Notes under the pieces: generated by a model | What the model was told of the DNA's origin: nothing | Seen by the model: the letters and a program-made list of their open reading frames with translations, nothing else | The model's database searches: none | Position numbers and translations under genes: made by a program | From: Clostridia bacterium | Lineage (GTDB): Bacteria; Bacillota_A; Clostridia; Oscillospirales; CAG-272 | Direction: 5' to 3' | DNA length: 12,084 nucleotides | Assembly (NCBI GenBank): GCA_017626655.1 | Contig: JAGAIH010000308.1 | Span: forward strand, 1-12,084 | Shown: positions 6,664 through 12,084 of the stretch, in pieces | How positions within the stretch are numbered: the stretch's first letter is position 1 | Layout: the number at the start of each line of letters is the position of its first letter

Positions 6664-6710
6664 CATGAAAATTTTTTATAGACCGTTCAGAACCTCCACC
6701 CGTGGGTCAG
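6664..6710. repeat. Duplication footprint, copy B
   Basis: The partner of 5763-5809. Here the repeat covers the last 8 codons and stop of the 100-aa membrane protein gene plus the start of the intergenic DNA. It shows that the tandem duplication of the lipoprotein gene carried the tail of its upstream neighbour with it. About 50 bp present between this repeat and the ribosome binding site here are missing in the other copy. Confidence 0.8.
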
Positions 6711-6989
6711 GATCTCATCCACCAGGCTGGCGGCGAACAGGACGAAGGTCACGACGCTGATGCTCCACATGGCGGGCGATGAGATACGCTCCCACCAGCG
6801 CAGAAGTCTTTCGCGGTACTGCACCCCCAGAATGAGCTGAGCGATGGCCCACGCCACCCCCAGCAGGTAAATGATGAAGGCCCAATGGGGGGTGATGGGC
6901 AGAAGCTCCACCACGTAGCTGGGGATATTCAGGATGAGATGCAACAGGAGCACGTCGGTGAGGTCGTAGAGGATATGGCGCAGCTTCAT
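6687..6989 (-). CDS. Small membrane protein, 100 aa
   Basis: A short hydrophobic protein with three probable membrane spans (about residues 8-32, 35-55 and 70-90), separated by a basic loop (QYRERLLRWWERI). No family is recognised. The start at 6989 is set by AAAGGAG six nt upstream; longer in-frame starts would lie before the promoter. It is the first gene of the operon with the two lipoproteins. A membrane partner for lipoproteins on the outer face is a plausible but untested reading. Confidence 0.82.
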   Translation of the reverse strand: MKLRHILYDLTDVLLLHLILNIPSYVVELLPITPHWAFIIYLLGVAWAIAQLILGVQYRERLLRWWERISSPAMWSISVVTFVLFAASLVDEILTHGWRF

Positions 6990-7016
6990 GAGGATCTCCT
7001 TTCGGGACTTTTTTCT

Positions 7017-7045
7017 ATTGTAGCATACTTGCGGGGGTTTGTCAA
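7017..7045 (-). promoter_or_regulatory. sigma-A promoter of the membrane protein / lipoprotein operon
   Basis: On the minus strand TTGACA (7040-7045), a 17-bp spacer and TACAAT (7017-7022), with an extended -10 TGC. Transcription would start near 7010, giving a leader of about 20 nt. It probably drives all genes down to the terminator at 4878-4903. Confidence 0.85.
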
Positions 7046-7084
7046 TAGGGGGATATTTCCGTAGAGTATACCCTCGGATCACAC

Positions 7085-7132
7085 AAAAAAAAACGAGATA
7101 CAAGGCGGCCTCGACCGTATCTTGTATCTCGT
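7085..7132 (-). terminator. Rho-independent terminator of mgtE
   Basis: A 12-bp perfect stem, ACGAGATACAAG (7093-7104) and its complement (7121-7132), encloses a GC-rich loop. On the minus strand it is followed by nine T residues (7085-7093). One arm is part of the 23-bp repeat described separately, so the terminator is built partly from that repeat. Confidence 0.92.
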
Positions 7133-7143
7133 ATCCCGTATCT
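7121..7143 (-). repeat. Post-stop dispersed repeat, copy 1 (after mgtE)
   Basis: A 23-bp sequence with core ATCCCGTATCT on the plus strand, matching 11117-11139 at 21 of 23 positions. It begins exactly 4 nt after the mgtE TGA stop and runs in the same orientation relative to the gene as the other copy does relative to uvrC. Internally it is built of near-repeats of GTATCTC. Confidence 0.85.
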
Positions 7144-7147
7144 CGGA

Positions 7148-8950
7148 TCAGATCGGCAGCACCGCCACCGCGATCCCCACGTAGATGAGCAGGGTCAGGG
7201 TATCCACCACGGTGGTAATGAAGGGGGAGGCCATGACGGCGGGGTCAAGTCCTACCTTTTTCGCGCCGATGGGGAGTAGGACGCCCATGAGCTTGGCGAA
7301 GACCACGGCGCAGAACATGGTGATGGAAACGATGAGGGCGACCTCCACGGTGTCCACGGTGAACACCAGCTTGAGGTCCACCAGCATGGTCTTGGCGAAG
7401 CAGGCGGCGGCTACGGTGAGACCGCAGACGGCGGCCACCCGCAGCTCCTTCCACAGCACGCGGAAAATGTCGCGGGGCTCGATCTCTCCCAGGGACAGTC
7501 CGCGGATCACCGTGACCGAGGTCTGGGAGGAGGCGTTACCGCCCGTACCCGTCAGCATGGGGACGAAGACCGCCAGGGATAGGGTAGCGGCGTCCAGCAC
7601 GCTCTCGAAGCGGGCCAGGATGGTACTGGTGAAGGTGGCGGACAGCATGAGCAGAAGCAGCCACGGGACACGCTTCTTCCAGGTCTCGAAAACACCCGTT
7701 TTGAGGTAGGGCTTATCGGTGGGCGAGATAGCCGCCATCTTTTCGATATCCTCGGTAGCCTCGGTCTCCATGACCTCCATGGCGTCGTCTACCGTGACGA
7801 TACCCACCAGGCGGTACTCGCGGTCCACGATGGGGATGGCCAGCAGACCGTACTTGGCCACGGTAGAGGCCACGGTCTCCTGGTCGTCCATGGTAGAGGC
7901 GCAGATGATGTCCTCGTCCATGATGTCCTCGATGAGGTCGTCGGCCGAGGCGAACAAGAGATCCTTCAGAGGCACGGCGCCCTGAAGCACGCGCTGGGCG
8001 TCCACCACGTAGGCTACGTAGACGGTTTCCTTGTCCACACCCGTCTTGCGGATGCGGGCGATGGCCTCGGCGCAGGTCATGTCCCGGCAGAGGTCGATGA
8101 ACTCGGCGGTCATGACGCTTCCCGCGCTGTCCTCGGGGTAGGCCAGGAGGCGGTTGATATCGGTGCGGGTCTCGGGAGTGGCGTTTCTCATGATGCGGTG
8201 CACCATGTTGGCGGGCAGCTCCTTCAGCATCTCGGTGGTATCGTCCAGGGCCAGCTCCTCCACCATCAGCGAGATCTCTCGGTCGGTCATGGCGGCGATG
8301 ATGCGCTCCTGCTCCTCGATCTCCAGCTCGGCGAAGACGGCGGCGGCGGTGTCCTTGTCCAGGAGCTTGAAGACGGCGGGGATGCGCTTGGGCTCCAGCT
8401 CGTCGAAGAATTCGGCGGCGTCCACGGGGTTCAGCTCGCCCAGCTCGTCGCGGAAGTCGGCGTAGTGGCGGGTATCCAGCAGATTCTCCAGGTACTCGAA
8501 CTTGCGCTCCATCTCCTGGGGTCTCTGCTCGGCGAGGATCTCCTCCTCCTCCTCGATATCCGCCTCAACCTCTTCTATGGCCTCCTCGATGGCCTCCTCC
8601 ACGGTCTCCTCGGTGATCTCCTCCTCGGCGTCCAGGATCTCGTCCTCGTCGGCGTCCTCGTAGAGCTCGGCGGGCTCGGCGTAGATGTCTACGTGCTCCA
8701 CCTCTTCGTCGGGGGTATCGGTGTACTCCCCCTCGGTATAGTCAAAGCGTTCCCCCGTAAAGGCAGGCACGGCGTTTTTTTTCGGCTCGTGAGCCGTATC
8801 CCGTTCCAAAGGATGATCGCTCTCGGTGTGTTTTGCGGGTGCGGTCTCCTTGTGGGAGCCATGGGTGGCTTCGCTTTCGTGGTCATGAGCGGTTGCGGGG
8901 CTCTCGTCCTCGGGCATACGGGGGTCAAGCAGTTCGTTCTCTCGGCTCAT
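7148..8950 (-). CDS. mgtE: MgtE-family magnesium channel/transporter with extended N-terminus
   Basis: A 600-aa Mg2+ (possibly Co2+) channel. Residues 1-150 are a low-complexity extension: His-rich to about 55, then very acidic with EEAIEEAIEEVEADIEEEEE (118-137). The MgtE_N superhelical domain spans about 155-255. Two CBS domains follow: CBS1 about 275-335 (starting near AGSVMT) and CBS2 about 340-395. The membrane domain (about 425-600) carries the signature PMLTGTGGNASSQ (464-476) and DPAVMASPFITTVVD, with Asp583 matching the pore Asp of the Thermus protein. In that family the cytosolic domain closes the pore when Mg2+ is high. The start at 8950 follows AAGGAGG with an 8-nt spacer; the longer open frame to 9142 would start upstream of the promoter. 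The usual length is about 450 aa, so the N-terminus is long. Monocistronic. Confidence 0.95.
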   Translation of the reverse strand: MSRENELLDPRMPEDESPATAHDHESEATHGSHKETAPAKHTESDHPLERDTAHEPKKNAVPAFTGERFDYTEGEYTDTPDEEVEHVDIYAEPAELYEDADEDEILDAEEEITEETVEEAIEEAIEEVEADIEEEEEILAEQRPQEMERKFEYLENLLDTRHYADFRDELGELNPVDAAEFFDELEPKRIPAVFKLLDKDTAAAVFAELEIEEQERIIAAMTDREISLMVEELALDDTTEMLKELPANMVHRIMRNATPETRTDINRLLAYPEDSAGSVMTAEFIDLCRDMTCAEAIARIRKTGVDKETVYVAYVVDAQRVLQGAVPLKDLLFASADDLIEDIMDEDIICASTMDDQETVASTVAKYGLLAIPIVDREYRLVGIVTVDDAMEVMETEATEDIEKMAAISPTDKPYLKTGVFETWKKRVPWLLLLMLSATFTSTILARFESVLDAATLSLAVFVPMLTGTGGNASSQTSVTVIRGLSLGEIEPRDIFRVLWKELRVAAVCGLTVAAACFAKTMLVDLKLVFTVDTVEVALIVSITMFCAVVFAKLMGVLLPIGAKKVGLDPAVMASPFITTVVDTLTLLIYVGIAVAVLPI

Positions 8951-9029
8951 ACGATCATCCTCCTTACTCTCTGCAAACTTTGGTACGCGGTCGGGGCAGA
9001 AGCCGAGCCGCGGGCGTTTGGTTTTATTC

Positions 9030-9058
9030 AGTATAGCACACGAGCGGAGTTTTGTCAA
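9030..9058 (-). promoter_or_regulatory. sigma-A promoter of mgtE
   Basis: On the minus strand TTGACA (9053-9058), a 17-bp spacer and TATACT (9030-9035), with an extended -10 TGC. The leader would be about 73 nt. That is too short for an M-box magnesium riboswitch, so control by Mg2+ is probably at the protein level. Confidence 0.87.
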
Positions 9059-9060
9059 CC

Positions 9061-9216
9061 GCTTTTCTTCATTTTGGGCGAATTTCTTCGGTTTTAACGA
9101 AAATTCCGCAAAAACAGGGTCAATATCTTCAAATTTGTTCAAATATCTATTCCAGAAGGGACATTTTCGCAGTTTTTCAAAATCAAGCGATCAATCGACC
9201 GCGTGTTTTCAAACAG
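9061..9216. other. AT-rich intergenic region upstream of the mgtE promoter
   Basis: Apart from the mgtE leader and promoter and the terminator at 9217, the gap between the mgtE start and 9260 holds only AT-rich sequence. An imperfect hairpin (about 9078-9109, GCGAATTT against AAATTCCGC with bulges) is visible, but it has no T tract and no clear role. I see no gene or RNA here. Confidence 0.5.
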
Positions 9217-9244
9217 AAAAAGACCCCCGCTCGAGGCGGAGGTC
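9217..9244 (-). terminator. Rho-independent terminator of the DUF308-like gene
   Basis: On the minus strand GACCTCCGC pairs with GCGGGGGTC (one G-T pair) around a CTCGA loop, followed by TTTTTCTGTTT. It lies 15 bp after the stop codon at 9260. Confidence 0.9.
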
Positions 9245-9259
9245 TCAGAGGTGGGAGGA

Positions 9260-9799
9260 TTACTGCTTGGAGGTGGCGATCTTGATGATGGCGACCACAC
9301 CCAGGATCACGGCCAGCGCGATGACGACCCAACCGATGATGCTGAGGAGCAGGTTCAGAATGGTCATGCCAACACCCACCAGTGTACCGCCAAAGACCAG
9401 CAGGACCACACCCAGGATGATACGCAGGATCTCGCGGCCCAGCTGCTCGGCCCAGGCGGACTTGGCCAGGATAATGCGGATGACGGGGAACACGATCATG
9501 TAGGCGGCCAGGATAAAGGTAATGACGTTGCTCTGGGAGACGATCAGACCAACACCCAACAGGATACCGACGATGGATGCGATGAGGTCGAAGATGGCGC
9601 CCTTGGCCTTGAGGTTGGCGATGGAGTAGATCAGAGAGGGGATGTTACCGATGATGACGATGACGCCCCAGACGATGAGTGCCAGCCAGACCAGGGTCTC
9701 GGCCTTGACGACGGAGCCCAGGATCACCAGGGCAACACCCATGAGAATACCCAGGATCATGGAGATCACACGGGTCGCGATGCGATTGTTCTTGGACAT
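9260..9799 (-). CDS. HdeD/DUF308-like integral membrane protein
   Basis: A 179-aa protein made almost wholly of hydrophobic segments. About six spans alternate with short polar turns, and each pair contains Gly-rich stretches such as MILGILMGVALVILG, IVGILLGVGLIV and RIILGVVLLVFGGTLVGVG. This internally repeated LG.LL...G pattern is that of the DUF308/HdeD family; acid-resistance roles are known only for the enteric member, and a function here cannot be assigned. The start at 9799 follows TGGAGGAAA with good spacing. The gene begins 33 bp after coaD, and I see no convincing promoter in the gap, so read-through from coaD is likely. A strong terminator follows. Confidence 0.85.
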   Translation of the reverse strand: MSKNNRIATRVISMILGILMGVALVILGSVVKAETLVWLALIVWGVIVIIGNIPSLIYSIANLKAKGAIFDLIASIVGILLGVGLIVSQSNVITFILAAYMIVFPVIRIILAKSAWAEQLGREILRIILGVVLLVFGGTLVGVGMTILNLLLSIIGWVVIALAVILGVVAIIKIATSKQ

Positions 9800-9832
9800 A
9801 GTTGATTTCCTCCAAACATGTACAAAATATAA

Positions 9833-10339
9833 TCAAGCTCTCGGATGAGCGTTGATCCAGGCGATCACAGCCTCGGGTAAGATCCCCTCCAGGGACTCCC
9901 CCCGCTTCATGCGCTGGCGGGCCAGGGTTGAGGAGATGCCGTCAAAGGCGGGGTCCGCGGGCATATAGAGGGTCTCGGCGCGGCTGTCGTGAGCGCGGTT
10001 GTAGAGGGCGTGCTTCTGCTCGTACTCAAAGTCGGCGGTATTGCGGACACCCTTGATGATGAAGTCGGCCTCCACGCAGTCAAAGAGCTTGATGAGCATC
10101 CCTCCCGCCGCGATGACCTCCACGTTGGGCAAATGAGCGCAGGCGGCCTCAGCCATGGCGCGGCGCTCGGACAGGGCGAACAGGTAGCTCTTCACAGGCG
10201 CTCCTTGGACGTACTTCTGCATATCGTTGTTCATGACCGCCACCGTGACCTTGTCAAAGCGGGCGGCGGCGCGGGTGATGATGTCCAGATGCCCCAGGGT
10301 GATGGGGTCAAAGCTACCGGGAATGAGTGCGGAGCTCAT
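9833..10339 (-). CDS. coaD: Phosphopantetheine adenylyltransferase (CoaD)
   Basis: Catalyses 4'-phosphopantetheine + ATP to dephospho-CoA + diphosphate, the fourth step of coenzyme A synthesis, in the cytosol. The 168-aa length is normal for bacterial CoaD. Seen motifs are PGSFDPITLGH (7-17) with the nucleotidyltransferase TxGH box, KGVRNTADFEYE (96-107), and ISSTLAR (135-141), the ISST.xR ATP-site motif. The start at 10339 is preceded by GGGAGGAAA. It follows rsmD by 123 bp, the standard Bacillota order rsmD-coaD. The gap has a GATAAT-like box but no matching -35, so it is unclear whether coaD has its own promoter. Confidence 0.97.
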   Translation of the reverse strand: MSSALIPGSFDPITLGHLDIITRAAARFDKVTVAVMNNDMQKYVQGAPVKSYLFALSERRAMAEAACAHLPNVEVIAAGGMLIKLFDCVEADFIIKGVRNTADFEYEQKHALYNRAHDSRAETLYMPADPAFDGISSTLARQRMKRGESLEGILPEAVIAWINAHPRA

Positions 10340-10462
10340 GGTGTTTCCTCCCTGCGATGATGTTGACGGAACAACAACCTGTATGGTTTATTATCCCACA
10401 ATGATATGAACTGAATGTGAATTAAAGATGAAGTCTGTGGTCATTCCGACAAAAAGCGGGAA

Positions 10463-11026
10463 TTACGCCTTGGGGGTCAGGATGTTGACGCAGGCCACGC
10501 CGTAGCGGGCGGACTTGACCACCTCGAACTTCTCGGCCAGAGGGGTCCCCACGCCCAGGGGATCGGGCTCGGCGCTCTCCAGCACGATGATGCCGTGGGG
10601 CTTCAGGAGGCGGTTCTCCAACAAGGCCTCCACAGCGGCCTTGCAGGCTCTCATGGCGTAAGGAGGGTCAATGAAGACCATATCGAAGGGCTCCTTCCCT
10701 CTCCTCTGGCGGAGGAACTCGGCGAAATCCGAGCAGATGATGGTGCAGTCCTCCGAGAGGCGAGTCTTCTCGGCGTTTTTCTGAATAATCTTGACGGCGT
10801 CCTTGGACTGGTCCACCAGCACCGCGTGGGCGGCGCCGCGGGAAACGGCCTCCAGTCCCATCTGCCCCGAGCCGGCGAAGAGGTCCAGGACACGGCGGCC
10901 CTCCAGCTCAAATTGCAGGCTGGAAAAAATGGCCATTTTGGCGCGCTCGGAGGTGGGGCGGGTCATGTCGCCCTCCAGGGTAACGAGTTGGATGCCGCGG
11001 GCGCGGCCGGTGATGATACGCATCAT
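10463..11026 (-). CDS. rsmD: 16S rRNA (guanine(966)-N2)-methyltransferase RsmD
   Basis: A 187-aa SAM-dependent methyltransferase that modifies G966 of 16S rRNA (E. coli numbering) during 30S assembly. It carries the family opening MRIITGRARG, the RPTSERAK segment (23-30), the SAM-binding motif DLFAGSGQMGLEA (48-60) and the catalytic DPPY (120-123). Two adjacent ATGs (11026, 11023) are possible; the first is chosen because AAAGGAG lies 10 nt upstream. It follows uvrC after 117 bp of repeat-rich DNA and precedes coaD, a conserved pairing in Bacillota. Length and motifs are complete. Confidence 0.96.
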   Translation of the reverse strand: MMRIITGRARGIQLVTLEGDMTRPTSERAKMAIFSSLQFELEGRRVLDLFAGSGQMGLEAVSRGAAHAVLVDQSKDAVKIIQKNAEKTRLSEDCTIICSDFAEFLRQRRGKEPFDMVFIDPPYAMRACKAAVEALLENRLLKPHGIIVLESAEPDPLGVGTPLAEKFEVVKSARYGVACVNILTPKA

Positions 11027-11064
11027 AAAGCAGGAACTCCTTTATTGGAAAGATGAATTGTGTA

Positions 11065-11090
11065 GATACAAGATACGACGATACAAGATA
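11065..11090. repeat. Direct repeat between uvrC and rsmD
   Basis: GATACAAGATA occurs exactly twice (11065-11075 and 11080-11090), separated by CGAC. The same word GATACAAG forms an arm of the mgtE terminator at 7097-7104, so this block and the post-stop repeats seem to be built from one short motif. Confidence 0.75.
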
Positions 11091-11116
11091 GAACAGCAGA
11101 CATGAGATCAGAATAC

Positions 11117-11139
11117 CTTGCATCTCATATCCCGTATCT
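11117..11139 (-). repeat. Post-stop dispersed repeat, copy 2 (after uvrC)
   Basis: A 23-bp sequence differing from the copy at 7121-7143 at only two positions (both transitions). It also starts exactly 4 nt after the TGA stop of the gene before it. One arm of a nearby inverted repeat, ATGAGAT (11102-11108) with ATCTCAT (11121-11127), overlaps it. No T tract follows, so it is not an obvious terminator here. Confidence 0.83.
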
Positions 11140-11143
11140 TTTC

Positions 11144-12084
11144 TCACTTCTTACTATCAAAATACTCCCGTATTGCTTTTGCGTCCGCCTTGGAGATGCC
11201 CTTGACGGCGGCGATCTCCTCCTCGGCGGCGTTCTTGACCCCCGTGATCCCGCCGAAGGCGGCCAGCAGGGCCTTGGCCTTGGTGTCGCCGACGCCCTTG
11301 ATCCTGGTCAGGCTGGAGTGGATCAAAGTCTTGCGCTTGGCGGCGTCCATGCGGGAGACGGTGAAGCGGTGGACCTCCTCCTGGATGCGGTAGACCAACA
11401 CGAAAACCGCGTTTTCGCGGGCGATGCTGATCTCGCCGTCCTCGGTACAGAGGGCGCGGGTCTTGTGGAAGTCGTCCTTGACCATGCCAAAGACCGGAAT
11501 ATCCAGCCCCTTCTCCTCCATCAGCTCGCGGACCACGCCTACGTGGCCTCTGCCGCCGTCCAACAGGATGAGATCGGGAAGGCGGGCAAAGGACCCTTCC
11601 CCGTCGGTCAGATGCTCCAGGCGGCGCTCCAGGGCCTCCCGCATGGAGGCATAGTCGTCGGTGGTGCCTTGCACCGACTTGATCTTGAAGTAGCGGTAAT
11701 CCGCCTTGTTGAACTTACCGTCCTCGCAGACGATCATGCCCGCCGTGAGATGCTCGGTGCCCAGGTTGGAGATGTCGTAGGCCTCGATGCGGGTGGGGTA
11801 GGTGGGTAACTCCAGGATCTCGGCCAGCCGCCCCAGGGCGCCCTCGTCCTTCTCGGCGTCCAGGCGATGGCGGCGCACCTTCTCGGCGGCGTTGGAGCGC
11901 ACCAGCTCGCAGAGGGTGTGGTTGGCGCCCCGCTCGGGGGTGCGGATGGTAACCTTATGCCCCGCCAGGGCGGTGAGATACTGGGACAGACCCTCCATCT
12001 CCTCGGCCTCCAGGGGAAAAGACAGAAGGATCTGCTTGGGGATGAATTCGCGGACGCGGTAATGCTCGCAGATGAAGGCCCCCA
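11144..12084 (-). CDS. uvrC: UvrABC system protein C, C-terminal part (cut by window edge)
   Basis: The C-terminal 313 residues of UvrC, which makes the incisions on both sides of a lesion in nucleotide excision repair. The frame is open to the window edge; the GIY-YIG domain and UVR motif lie outside. The visible part begins near HYRVREFIPKQILL, continues through the RNase H-like 5'-incision nuclease domain with YDISNLG (catalytic Asp), LILLDGGRGHV (second Asp) and KDDFHKTRAL (conserved His), then EVHRFTVSRMD. It ends with the tandem helix-hairpin-helix DNA-binding region IKGVGDTKAKALLAAFGG and VKGISKADAKAIREYF. All catalytic residues of this half appear present. The TGA stop is followed 4 nt later by the dispersed repeat. 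Confidence 0.96.
   Translation of the reverse strand, partial: GAFICEHYRVREFIPKQILLSFPLEAEEMEGLSQYLTALAGHKVTIRTPERGANHTLCELVRSNAAEKVRRHRLDAEKDEGALGRLAEILELPTYPTRIEAYDISNLGTEHLTAGMIVCEDGKFNKADYRYFKIKSVQGTTDDYASMREALERRLEHLTDGEGSFARLPDLILLDGGRGHVGVVRELMEEKGLDIPVFGMVKDDFHKTRALCTEDGEISIARENAVFVLVYRIQEEVHRFTVSRMDAAKRKTLIHSSLTRIKGVGDTKAKALLAAFGGITGVKNAAEEEIAAVKGISKADAKAIREYFDSKK

Noticed and set aside
7093..7143. CRISPR-like repeats in the GTATCTC-rich stretch
   Set aside because: The units are short, contiguous and irregular, with no spacers; they form a terminator stem and the dispersed repeat.
8951..9029. M-box (ykoK) magnesium riboswitch in the mgtE leader
   Set aside because: The leader from the predicted start site is about 73 nt, too short for an M-box, and no matching helices were seen.
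8198..9097. A 299-aa open frame on the plus strand opposite mgtE
   Set aside because: Leu/Gly-rich shadow caused by the acidic repeats of MgtE; no ribosome binding site or recognisable domain.
9078..9109. Imperfect hairpin upstream of the mgtE promoter
   Set aside because: Several bulges, no T tract and no neighbouring gene needing a terminator; probably chance in AT-rich DNA.
10340..10462. A promoter for coaD (GATAAT box near 10390)
   Set aside because: No acceptable -35 at 16-18 bp spacing, so it falls short of the quality of the other promoters in this window.

Overview
The window is a chromosomal segment that most likely comes from a gut-type Clostridia (Oscillospirales-like). The evidence is: GC-rich genes separated by AT-rich gaps, strong AAAGGAG-type ribosome binding sites, near-perfect sigma-A promoters (TTGACA-N17-TATAAT), a tRNA gene with an encoded CCA end, a PTEAPTE-linked surface protein, and the Bacillota-style uvrC / rsmD / coaD neighbourhood. 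The exact taxon is inferred. Almost everything lies on the minus strand; the only plus-strand gene is an XRE-family regulator.

Left part (1-2940). A tRNA-Gly(UCC) gene has a consensus promoter inside an unusual inverted repeat. Next comes a secreted, probably C-terminally anchored protein (LamG-like domain, PTEAPTE linker, InlB/Flg_new-like repeat, anchor helix). It is transcribed divergently from an XRE-type HTH regulator. Both genes of this pair have well-formed promoters, and each is followed by a hairpin terminator candidate.

Middle part (2940-7050). An MFS transporter and a 209-aa protein of unknown function form a two-gene unit. A second operon follows, with promoter at 7017-7045 and terminator at 4878-4903. 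It holds a small membrane protein and two tandemly duplicated lipoproteins of unknown family. The downstream lipoprotein copy is broken by a one-base frameshift at a G5 run. Repeated DNA between the copies shows where the duplication junction fell.

Right part (7080-12084). This holds an MgtE magnesium channel with an unusually long His/acid-rich N-terminus, an HdeD/DUF308-like membrane protein, coaD (coenzyme A synthesis), rsmD (16S rRNA methylation) and the C-terminal two-thirds or less of uvrC (excision repair), cut by the window edge. The mgtE and uvrC genes are each followed, exactly 4 nt after the stop codon and in the same orientation, by the same 23-bp repeat (21/23 identical). This looks like a small dispersed intergenic element and is the most interesting non-coding signal here. 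I found no CRISPR array, phage, insertion sequence or obvious defence system. The most notable observations are the post-stop repeat, the duplicated and frameshifted lipoproteins, and the inverted repeat at the tRNA promoter.
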